A stretch of 64,000 nt of DNA from CAVZMO01 sp963776195 (GTDB taxonomy: Bacteria; Nitrospirota; Thermodesulfovibrionia; Thermodesulfovibrionales; SM23-35), in the NCBI GenBank assembly GCA_963776195.1, contig CAVZMO010000014.1, positions 124,001-188,000 of the forward strand, written 5' to 3'. The notes beneath the pieces are model-generated. The model was not told where the DNA came from. It did not search any database and saw nothing but the letters and a program-made list of their open reading frames with translations. Numbering within the stretch: position 1 is the first letter of the stretch; every line of letters begins with the position of its first letter. The position numbers were made by a program, and so were the translations under genes. Shown here piece after piece: positions 19,206-26,433 of the stretch.

Positions 19206-20699
19206 TCCTTCACGGGAAGCCGTATTAGAAAGACCGTTCCTTTGCCGACTTCACTGTCAACTCCTATACATCCGTCATGTTCTTCAATGATTTCCTGGAC
19301 AATAAAGAGTCCGAGGCCGGAGCCCTTGCCGACATCCTTTGTGGTAAAGAAGGGATCAAAGATCTTTGGAAGCACTTCAGGCGGGATCCCTGCGCCCGTA
19401 TCGCTGATCTCGATATTAACGGTGGCGACATTAACAGGGCATACCCCGGTACATTTACCCCTATATTGCGGATAGGGGCATATGGTTGTATCTTCCTCCC
19501 TATTGTTGATTGCCGACAGCTTCCGAGCTCTGATCATAACAACTCCCTGATCGGAAATAGATTCTACGGCATTCTTAATGAGGTTCAGAAAAGCCTGCTG
19601 CAAACGCTGCTTATCAACAAAGACGAGGATGCCTTCGGGAATGTCAAGACCGATTTCGATCTTAGTCGGAACTTCGCCTTTAATAAAGAGGATGGTCTCT
19701 TCCAACAGGCTTGTCAGGGAAAGGGGCTCCTTTTTAAAATCCTTATCCCTCGAAAATTCCAGAAGAGAACGGACAATATTCTTTGCACGGTCGGTTTGCT
19801 CGTCAATTTGCGAGAGGAGTTCTTTCTTGAATTCCATATCGGCAAGATCGATCTCCTCCATAAGGATCTGGCACGAGGACGAAATGTTCGACAGGGGATT
19901 ATTCAATTCATGGGCCACACCCGACAGGAGTGTCCCGAGGGATGCAAGTTTTTCCGTCTGAACAAGGTGCTTCCGTCTTAATTCAAGTTCGCTTAAGCAT
20001 TTTATTAAAGGCATTTGTGAGAGAGACGATCTCTCTGTCTCTCGATTGGATTGATACGGTTTGAAGTTTTCCCTCTGCTATCTGCTTCATCCGTTCTTCA
20101 AGGGATTTCAGAGGCCTGACTACCATCCTCGACAAAATCTGACCGATTATGATTCCTGAGATGGAAAGGACAAGAAAGGACAACACGAGAGTTCTCTGCA
20201 TTGTATTAAGCAGATCTTGAAGTCTTTTTCGTTCGGTTTTCGAAATATCTTCGGCAATTGTAATGATTTCTTTGCCCTGTTCTCTTATGGCCTTCTCCAG
20301 ATCCGAACGCTGAGCAATTTTGAGCTTGCTCACCAGAGCGAACTGCTCCATCAGCCGTTTATATTTTCCAATACGGTCTCTTACGGTATTTAAATGAGGG
20401 GCGACCGCGAGACTTTTATATTCTTTGAGATTTTTGTCGAGTATTTCCTGGGCCTTATTGACATACCGCATATTCTCATGATAATCCTCTTCGTGTTCAT
20501 ATAGAAAGAAGTTCTTCTCGAACCTTCTGATCTCGAGTGTCGTGTCAAAGAATTCGGTGACCACCTCTTCGAACTGGACCTTTTTCCCGACATACCAAAG
20601 TTCCATGATGGTAAACAATGACAGACCTATAATCACCGCAACTCCGGCATAGTAACCAAAGGTGATTTTACTTCTGATACTGGGCTGCAACTTAAGCAT
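19202..20699 (-). CDS. Membrane sensor histidine kinase, partner of NtrC1 (one frameshift)
   Basis: About 499 aa if one frameshift is repaired. Two membrane helices (17-36 and about 173-193) bracket a helical periplasmic sensor with IRRFEKNFFLYEHEEDY, a motif seen in HBM-type four-helix sensors. After a HAMP segment (SRMVVRPLKSLEERMKQIAEGKL) come the H-box VAHELNNPLSNI with the phospho-acceptor histidine, NLIKNAVESI (N box), DTGAGIPPEV and GKGSGLGLFIV. A CPYPQYRGKCTGVCPV cysteine insertion sits inside the ATPase domain and is unusual. The frame breaks near 19991-19998 (CTTAAGC where CTTAGC is expected), probably an extra A. The operon continues into NtrC1. Confidence 0.85.
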
Positions 20700-20720
20700 A
20701 TTATTAGTTTAACCGCAGTT

Positions 20721-20736
20721 ATTGCAAAAAGCAACA
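20721..20736 (+). promoter_or_regulatory. Candidate NtrC1 enhancer site 1
   Basis: ATTGCAAAAAGCAACA; core palindrome TTGC-N5-GCAA. Lies between the divergent kinase-ntrC operon and the 59-aa gene, about 197 bp upstream of the -24/-12 promoter at 20933, a usual enhancer distance. Matches sites 2 and 3 at 13 of 16 positions or better. Confidence 0.6.
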
Positions 20737-20932
20737 TACTGCGCATGTATTGCAACATTTATGATTAATAAACGGTATCCTTCCCGTCCGGGGTGTGACG
20801 CTTCAAGACACTCTTTTGTTATTGATGCAAGACAAAGGTGTTGCAATGTGAATCAAGTTAAACCTTCCGCTGCTTCGCAAGGAACGGAAATCAATTTTCA
20901 ATCTCAGCTGATTTAAAGGGATAATGAGTAGG

Positions 20933-20948
20933 TGGCATGATACTTGAT
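20933..20948 (+). promoter_or_regulatory. Candidate sigma-54 promoter for the 59-aa gene
   Basis: TGGCAT-GATAC-TTGAT. GG of the -24 element is correctly spaced from the -12 element; the -12 dinucleotide is GA instead of GC. Start codon follows 40 bases later. Confidence 0.55.
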
Positions 20949-20987
20949 ATATATGGGGCAACAGAAACAGAAAGGAGGCGTAAGAAA

Positions 20988-21167
20988 ATGAAAGGATTGA
21001 CAGAAAGAATCGAGAATCTTTTTATGGCTGTTGCCTTTGCAGAGGTTGGCGAGTTCGACACGGCAAGGGATATCCTCAGGGAAGAAGAGAGGCCTCAAAA
21101 GACAGATAGGATACAGCCGGACACCAGATTGCGCAAAGAGTTGCGGGCGCCCGGCACGGGTCGATAA
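20988..21167 (+). CDS. 59-aa protein made almost only of the AVAFAE module
   Basis: A short gene with an excellent ribosome site (GGAGG at 20974-20978, 9 bases before ATG 20988). Residues about 5-33 are the module shared with the proteins at 23598 and 29479: ERIENLFMAVAFAEVGEFDT then ARDILREEER. The rest is a basic, Pro/Arg-rich tail without predicted structure. It is expressed, if the promoter call is right, from a sigma-54 promoter under NtrC1, and is convergent with the receiver-Lon gene, sharing a terminator hairpin. The frame is open upstream to 20937, but that would include the promoter. Function unknown; a partner, adaptor or substrate of the neighbouring protease is an inference only. 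Confidence 0.7.
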   Translation: MKGLTERIENLFMAVAFAEVGEFDTARDILREEERPQKTDRIQPDTRLRKELRAPGTGR

Positions 21168-21192
21168 CAGCCCATATAAAAGAACCGCTTGT

Positions 21193-21238
21193 AAGGTACT
21201 GATGATGTAATTAAGAAGAATTACTTTATCAGTACCTT
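21193..21238. terminator. Bidirectional hairpin between the 59-aa gene and lon
   Basis: Arms at 21193-21212 and 21219-21238 pair over 20 positions with two mismatches (start AAGGTACTGAT, end ATCAGTACCTT). The right arm includes the last six codons of the convergent lon gene, so its 3' coding end is part of the hairpin. Confidence 0.65.
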
Positions 21239-23221
21239 ATCAACGATCTCCTCGATCTTATCGACGAGGAGAATTTCCAGCCCTTTTTTGGCGTCATCAG
21301 GAAGGTTTTCCACATCCACTCTATTCTTGAGTGGTAAGATAACCGTCTTCACGCCCGCGCGCTTTGCAGCAAGGACCTTTTCATTGATTCCCCCGACGGG
21401 AAGGATTCTCCCACTTAATGTCAGTTCCCCGGTTATCGCCGCATCCCTTCTGGCAGGCCGTCCGCTTAAAAGCGAAATCAGGGAAACTGCAATAGTCGAC
21501 CCTGCAGAGGGACCGTCTTTCGGAATCGCTCCGGCCGGGACGTGGACATGTATGTCATGGTTCTCAAAAAAATCCTCGGGGATATTGAAAGAACCGGCGT
21601 TGCTTCTTATGTAGCTGAGGGCCGCCTGGGCGGACTCACGCATTACATTCCCAAGTGATCCCGTCAGGATGAGTTCCCTGTTACCTCTCATCCTTGCCGC
21701 TTCAACAAAGATGATATCTCCTCCAGCCTCAGTCCAAACTAATCCTGTAGCAACACCAACCCGGTTTTTTTCATCGGTAACTTCAAAGTAGTACTTTCTC
21801 GGGCCGAGATATCTTTCCACGAGATCGGGGGTTATTTTGACATTCCGCACATTTTCCTTGTGATGTACGAATTCGGTCGCGATTTTCCGGCAGATTGTAG
21901 CTACCTGTCTTTCGAGATTTCTTGTGCCGGCCTCCCGCGTATATTCCTGAACAATCCTGGATACCGCTTCAGCGGCGAATTCGGGAGGATAATCCGACAA
22001 GCCCTGTTCCCGAATTTGTTTAGGGACTAAATACGATAAGGCTATATTTATCTTTTCATCCTCCGTATACCCGGAGAATTCGATGATCTCCATGCGGTCT
22101 CTGAGGGGACCCTGAATGTTATCGGCGATATTGGCCGTCACGATAAACATGACATTCGAGAGATCAAAGGGGACGTCGAGATAATGGTCGATGAAACTCT
22201 GGTTCTGCTCCGGGTCCAGCACTTCCAGTAAAGCAGATTCCGGGTCGCCTTTAAAGTCTTGCCCGATCTTGTCCACTTCATCGAGCATAAGCACGGGGTT
22301 GGCAGAGCCCGCCCTGCGGATTTCTTCGATGATACGGCCCGGCATCGCTCCCGCATAAGTCCTCCTGTGCCCTCTGATCTCGGCCTCGTCTTTCATCCCG
22401 CCCAGCGAGATCCGCGCGAATTTCCTCTGCAGCGCGTCGGCAATGGATTTGCCCAGGGAGGTTTTCCCCGTCCCCGGAGGACCCGCAAAACAGAGGATCG
22501 ATCCCTTTGCGGATACCGTTGACAATCTTTTATCGAGCGCCTGCCTGACCGTTGTCCGCACCTCTTCCAGCTTGAAGGGCTTCGCGATGTAATGGAAAGC
22601 GCCGCGCTTTATCGCTTCGATCGCCGTATCTACGGAGGCATAAGCCGTAATCATAATGACCTGGGTATCGGGGTATCTTGTCCTGGTCTTTTCAAGGATG
22701 TCGATCCCGCTAATCTTCTCCATCCTGAGGTCGGTCAGTACGATATCAAAATCCGATGCCTCCAGTTTTTTGATTGCTTCTACGCCATCGACCGCGGTGA
22801 CTACGGTATACTCTTCTTTGATCAATATATGTTCTAAATTTTTTCTCGCAATTTCCTCATCGTCCACAACAAGTATGCGGGGTTTTCTGTTCATCACCAG
22901 GATCTTCACAGCCAAATGCTCAAGGATCCTCTCCTTGACCTCGCGCAGGCCATAATGTCTTTCATTCAAAACCCTCCCGGCCCTTTCGAGGTCAAGATTG
23001 TCGGGAGTTTTCTTGTTCCATGGAAGGCTGACGAGATAATCAATATAAGTAAGCCCTATAGTATATTCCGCTGTTGCCGGACTCGTCTTGGACAGCATAT
23101 CGAGTTCCTTCTCTGCTATCTGTTGGACATTGGAAGGCATGTTCGCAGAGATTATTTTTTGGCGGAACTCCTCCACAATTGCGGTCTGTTGTTTTTCTTC
23201 GCTTTTTTTAAATATATTCAC
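21221..23221 (-). CDS. Lon-type protease with an inserted response-regulator receiver domain
   Basis: A 666-aa ATP-dependent protease of unusual build. Residues 1-108 match the helical region of Lon that normally follows the LON substrate-binding domain (SPATAEYTIGLTYIDYLVSLPWNKK, ERHYGLREVKERILEHLAV). Residues about 113-232 are a complete receiver domain: Asp120-Asp121, phospho-acceptor Asp164 (VLTDLRMEK), Thr/Ala region ITAYAS, Lys214 (HYIAKPF). Lon then resumes exactly where expected: Walker A GPPGTGKT (247-254), RISLGGMKDEAEIRGHRRTY, Walker B LMLDEVDK (311-318), and the protease domain with catalytic Ser572 (KDGPSAGST) and Lys615 (GGINEKVLAAK). The N-terminal LON domain is missing; an in-frame TGA lies two codons before the GTG start, which has GGGTGAG upstream. 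All ATPase and protease residues are intact. Phosphorylation-controlled proteolysis is the obvious inference. Confidence 0.93.
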   Translation of the reverse strand: MNIFKKSEEKQQTAIVEEFRQKIISANMPSNVQQIAEKELDMLSKTSPATAEYTIGLTYIDYLVSLPWNKKTPDNLDLERAGRVLNERHYGLREVKERILEHLAVKILVMNRKPRILVVDDEEIARKNLEHILIKEEYTVVTAVDGVEAIKKLEASDFDIVLTDLRMEKISGIDILEKTRTRYPDTQVIMITAYASVDTAIEAIKRGAFHYIAKPFKLEEVRTTVRQALDKRLSTVSAKGSILCFAGPPGTGKTSLGKSIADALQRKFARISLGGMKDEAEIRGHRRTYAGAMPGRIIEEIRRAGSANPVLMLDEVDKIGQDFKGDPESALLEVLDPEQNQSFIDHYLDVPFDLSNVMFIVTANIADNIQGPLRDRMEIIEFSGYTEDEKINIALSYLVPKQIREQGLSDYPPEFAAEAVSRIVQEYTREAGTRNLERQVATICRKIATEFVHHKENVRNVKITPDLVERYLGPRKYYFEVTDEKNRVGVATGLVWTEAGGDIIFVEAARMRGNRELILTGSLGNVMRESAQAALSYIRSNAGSFNIPEDFFENHDIHVHVPAGAIPKDGPSAGSTIAVSLISLLSGRPARRDAAITGELTLSGRILPVGGINEKVLAAKRAGVKTVILPLKNRVDVENLPDDAKKGLEILLVDKIEEIVDKVLIK

Positions 23222-23374
23222 TGCTCACCCGCAGACAGGCATCTTTCATGCCGTCGACCAAACTGACGCACTGTTTGCCCAATGATCTTCTTTCAATAAT
23301 AAGATAACAATTTATTCTTTGACTAAGCAAATAATTACACACAGTAAGCGTATTCTTAGGCTAATTTTCACAAT

Positions 23375-23390
23375 CGTTGCAGTTTGCAAT
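23375..23390 (-). promoter_or_regulatory. Candidate NtrC1 enhancer site 2
   Basis: Minus strand reads ATTGCAAACTGCAACG (core TTGC-N5-GCAA). About 155 bp upstream of the -24/-12 promoter at 23543 and 154 bp upstream of the divergent lon start. Half-sites (ATGCAAC, AATTGCA) lie between it and site 3. Confidence 0.58.
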
Positions 23391-23460
23391 TGCATTCCGT
23401 CAAATGCAACAATACGGGAAACACCTGAGAATACCGATATATAGCCACCCGCAATTTAGC

Positions 23461-23476
23461 ATTGCAAATTGCAACA
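23461..23476 (+). promoter_or_regulatory. Candidate NtrC1 enhancer site 3
   Basis: ATTGCAAATTGCAACA, core TTGC-N5-GCAA, differing from site 1 only at two central bases. About 70 bp upstream of the -24/-12 promoter at 23543. Confidence 0.6.
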
Positions 23477-23542
23477 CATCTATTGTGGCAGCAAAACTAA
23501 AAAATACCCAATAAAACCAATAGGCTGCTATCGAAATCCGCA

Positions 23543-23558
23543 TGGCACGGAAATTGGT
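23543..23558 (+). promoter_or_regulatory. Candidate sigma-54 promoter of the Usp/TauE operon 1
   Basis: TGGCAC-GGAAA-TTGGT: perfect -24 element, correct 5-base gap, -12 element TTGG instead of TTGC. Start codon at 23598 is 40 bases downstream, the same distance as at the 59-aa gene. Confidence 0.65.
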
Positions 23559-23597
23559 TAATAGATATTCGTAGGTCGAAAATCTGAGGGATCATAG

Positions 23598-24092
23598 ATG
23601 AATAAAAAAAGAGAGAATATGAGACAGATCATGAACAAGTTTGAGGACATAATGTCGGCTGTGGCCTTTGCGGAAGAGGGTGATTTCGATACCGCAAAGA
23701 AGGTGCTTACGGCGAGACACAGGATATTGCTTGTCCTGACGGGACTGGAAACCGATATGAAAGCGGCATCATATGCCTTGAACATATCGGAACGGATAGA
23801 CGCGGTAATCGAGATTCTCTACATCAAACAAGGGAAAAACGCAGATTTTTTTCTAGAGCGGTATCTCGGAGAACTGAAAGCGAAAGGGATTGAGTACCAC
23901 CTGACAAAAGGAGAAGGCGCCATAAAGGACGAGATCATCAAGTTCACGGACAAGATGAGCGACATTCAATTCGTTGTCATCGATTCACAGGATTTGAGTA
24001 TCGAATGTAAAAAGGAGGAAGGGGCGGTTCTCCACGGATGGGAAGGCCTGGAATGTCCTCTCGTTCTGGTCTCGGGCTTGGCAAAGACTTAA
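23598..24092 (+). CDS. AVAFAE-module protein with Usp-like domain
   Basis: A 164-aa soluble protein. Residues about 13-40 are the shared module (NKFEDIMSAVAFAEEGDFDT, AKKVLTARHR). The rest looks like a divergent universal-stress-protein/nucleotide-binding alpha-beta fold: RILLVLTGLETDMKAASYALN, IDAVIEILYIKQG, ELKAKGIEYHLTKGEGAIKDEI, IQFVVIDSQD and a C-terminal CPLVLVSG. The glycine-rich ATP loop of true UspA (GxxGxxxxxxxxxGS) is absent, so ATP binding is doubtful. It is the first gene of a six-gene operon behind a -24/-12 promoter. Later ATGs at 23619 and 23631 are possible starts; 23598 has GAGGG 10 bases upstream. Confidence 0.65.
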   Translation: MNKKRENMRQIMNKFEDIMSAVAFAEEGDFDTAKKVLTARHRILLVLTGLETDMKAASYALNISERIDAVIEILYIKQGKNADFFLERYLGELKAKGIEYHLTKGEGAIKDEIIKFTDKMSDIQFVVIDSQDLSIECKKEEGAVLHGWEGLECPLVLVSGLAKT

Positions 24093-24116
24093 ACAACCTT
24101 AATAAAGGAGGGCATT

Positions 24117-24440
24117 ATGGCAAACGATTATGGAAAACCGAAGAAAAAACCTGTTGGCAAGCTGATTTTATTCGGGATATTGTCAACGGCGCTGTACGCG
24201 GCAATGTTTGGATATCAGGGCACTATCATGGCGTATTTCACAAGAGGCAGTTGGTATGCTGCACTTCCGATCGCGACTGCTTTTCTGATCTCTTTCGTGC
24301 ACGGCGGGTTCACGGGACATTTCTGGTCGGTGTTAGGTATCGAGGCGACCAGAAAGTCACTGAAGCCGAGGCCTGAGGTCGTACGTCCCGACAGAAGAGA
24401 ACGTCCGCAGCCGCAACCTCGTTTAAGAGCAAGAGTATAA
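24117..24440 (+). CDS. Small two-helix membrane protein in the TauE operon
   Basis: A 107-aa protein with a basic N-terminus (MANDYGKPKKKPVGK), two likely membrane helices (about 15-33 LILFGILSTALYAAMFGY and 45-63 WYAALPIATAFLISFVHGGF) and a cytoplasmic-looking tail rich in Arg and Pro (RPEVVRPDRRERPQPQPR). An AAAGGAGGG ribosome site precedes ATG 24117. It sits between the Usp-like gene and the TauE/SafE gene with short gaps (24 and 18 bases), suggesting that it works with the transporter, perhaps as a small accessory subunit. I do not recognise a named family. Confidence 0.65.
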   Translation: MANDYGKPKKKPVGKLILFGILSTALYAAMFGYQGTIMAYFTRGSWYAALPIATAFLISFVHGGFTGHFWSVLGIEATRKSLKPRPEVVRPDRRERPQPQPRLRARV

Positions 24441-24458
24441 AGGGAGGAGGGATATGAT

Positions 24459-25552
24459 ATGCATGACACAGCTCAGGTAGTATCTAATTTCATTGATTTG
24501 AACTTGATGTACGTACTGTATTTGTTCATTGTGGGCTTTATCGGGGGACTTGTGAGTGGCTTTATCGGCTCAGGCGGAGCGTTTGTCCTCACACCGGGAA
24601 TGATGAGCATAGGGGTACCGGGTCTTGTGGCGGTGGCGAGCAATATGTGCCACAAGTTTCCGAAGGCGTTGGTCGGTGCAATAAAGCGTGCTAAATACGG
24701 TCAGGTGGATGTCAAAATGGGGATCGTCTTCGGCGTCTTTGCCGAAGCAGGGGTGTTCTACGGAGCTCACATCCAGGAAAGCATAAAAAAGGCATTCGGT
24801 GAAGCAGGTTCCAATCTCTATGTGAGTGTTGCCTTTGTCGTTGTTCTGGCGGTTGTGGGAGGGCTCGTTCTCAAGGATGCCGTGAAAACGTACAGATTGG
24901 GTAAGACGGATGATGAGGAAAAGGTATCAAATATAGCCAAGTGGGTGCAGTCCGTGAATATTCCGGGGACAATGATGTATTTCAGATGCCTGAAGACGAA
25001 GATTTCGGTGCTTTTCATTATTCCCCTTGCTTTTGCGACGGGAATGCTGGCAGCCACTATTGCGGTAGGAGGATTTATAGGCGTCCCTTCAATGATTTAC
25101 GTGCTAGGCGCGCCAAGTCTTATGGCGTCGGCCACAGAACTGGTTGTTGCATTTGTTATGGGGCTTGGCGGTTCGTTTAAATATGCCCTCCACGGCCTCG
25201 TTGATATAAGGCTGGCCGCTATCATCCTCGCAGGTTCGCTCTTCGGGATCCAGTTGGGCGCTATCGGGACTACATATGTTAAACCATTTATGATAAAGTT
25301 CGTTATGGGTCTCATCATGGTAACCGTTCTTTTCAGCCGTGCCCTGATGGTACCCGTGTATCTGGCACAGTTAGGCCTGATAAACGCCTTGAGTGAAACT
25401 GCCGTTAAAGTACTTGAAAAGCTCGAGTTTCGCTATCATGGCATTTGCCCTTCTCATGGGAGCCTTTATAGTTCTGAGAGCCATGTGGCAGGGACGCCGT
25501 GCTGAACGTGAAATGATCAGACAAGAGGCTTTGGAAGAGGTGAATATTTAAC
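24459..25552 (+). CDS. TauE/SafE family anion exporter 1 (C-terminal frameshift)
   Basis: A ~364-aa TauE/SafE (sulfite/organosulfonate exporter-like) permease with about eight to nine membrane helices. The first family repeat shows VGFIGGLVSGFIGSGGAFVLTP and the second AATIAVGGFIGVPSMIYVLG, each with the Gly-rich signature. A hydrophilic loop (RLGKTDDEEKVSNIAKW) lies in the middle. The frame breaks near 25428-25432; after dropping one base it continues AIMAFALLMGAFIVLRAMWQ (last helix) and ends ALEEVNI at 25552, one base before the next gene. GGAGGAGGG precedes the start. Substrate is unknown: family members export sulfite, sulfoacetate or other small anions. Confidence 0.82.
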
Positions 25553-25553
25553 C

Positions 25554-26408
25554 ATGGGAAGATACAGAAAGATTCTCGTAGCTGTTGACGGCTCGGAACA
25601 GAGCCTGCACGCATTAAAGGAATCCCTTAAGATGGCGGTCGACGAAAAGTGCTGGGTAACCGTTGTTTCAGTTGCGGCACGTTATGAAGGCGACCTCAGT
25701 GCGGTGTGGGTGAACAATATCAGGGAGTCTATGAAAGCGCCCTGTCAAGCAGCTATTTCGGAGGCTAAAAGGATAGCAGAGGAGCAAAGGGTAACGATTA
25801 AGACCGTCTGCGAAGAGGGCGATATATATGAGAGGATCGTGGACCTTGCCGACGCGGAGAACTGTGACCTCATAGTAATGGGAAGGAAAGGCCGCGGCCA
25901 GATAGAAAAGGCGCTTATCGGGAGCGTAACCGCAAGGGTTATCGGTCACACCCGCAGGGACGTCCTTGTAGTGCCTGAGAATTCATCAATAGGGTGGAAG
26001 AAAATTCTTTTGGCCACTGACGGCTCGAAATACAGCCAGCCCGCAATAGGCAAGGCCATAGAATTCGCCAAATCCTACGGGAGCGAATTACAGGTAATCT
26101 CCGTTGTCGACGTGACGGAAGATTTTTTTGCCCAGGCGCCGAAAGCGTTCGAAGATCTTATAAACAAGGCGAAGGATTTGGTTGAGGATATAAAAAGAAA
26201 AGCGGGCGCGGAAGGAATCAGGGCCGAAGGCCTTGTGAGGGAAGGAGAGGCGTATAAGGTTATTGTAGAAATTTCAAGAAAACAGGAGGTGGACGGGATA
26301 ATAATGGGAAGCCACGGCCGCACGGGACTGAGGAGATTGCTCATGGGCAGTGTTACGGAAAAAGTTATCGGCCATGCGCCGTGCCCTGTGCTTGTGGTCA
26401 AGGAATAA
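25554..26408 (+). CDS. Tandem universal stress protein
   Basis: A 284-aa protein with two UspA domains. Domain 1 (1-142): YRKILVAVDGSEQSLHALKES ... LIVMGRKGRGQIEKALIGSVTARVIGHTRRDVLVVPE. Domain 2 (146-284): WKKILLATDGSKYSQPAIGKA ... IIMGSHGRTGLRRLLMGSVTEKVIGHAPCPVLVVKE. Both have the ATP-binding G-x2-G-x9-G-[ST] loop, so both probably bind ATP. It begins one base after the repaired TauE stop and is followed 25 bases later by kinase 2, so it belongs to the same operon. Tandem Usp proteins of this type buffer or signal stress; the specific role is not known. Confidence 0.88.
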   Translation: MGRYRKILVAVDGSEQSLHALKESLKMAVDEKCWVTVVSVAARYEGDLSAVWVNNIRESMKAPCQAAISEAKRIAEEQRVTIKTVCEEGDIYERIVDLADAENCDLIVMGRKGRGQIEKALIGSVTARVIGHTRRDVLVVPENSSIGWKKILLATDGSKYSQPAIGKAIEFAKSYGSELQVISVVDVTEDFFAQAPKAFEDLINKAKDLVEDIKRKAGAEGIRAEGLVREGEAYKVIVEISRKQEVDGIIMGSHGRTGLRRLLMGSVTEKVIGHAPCPVLVVKE

Positions 26409-26433
26409 AAATTCCGGCAGCACCGAATGTCAC

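Noticed and set aside
21221..23221. Receiver-Lon as an assembly chimera with the ntrC1 receiver
   Set aside because: The receiver regions are similar in protein but differ at many bases, and the frame is continuous on both sides without indel; a collapse of identical repeats is not suggested. Read mapping would still be worthwhile.
23239..23253. A -24/-12-like element (CGGCAT-GAAAG-ATGC) on the minus strand just before lon
   Set aside because: Spacing is right, but it lies only 18 bases before the GTG start; the transcript would begin inside the ribosome site. Too close to be the working promoter.
23222..23597. Search for a missing N-terminal LON domain upstream of the receiver-Lon gene
   Set aside because: An in-frame stop lies two codons upstream and no Lon-like frame is present on the minus strand; the region is non-coding and holds regulatory sites. 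The domain is truly absent here.
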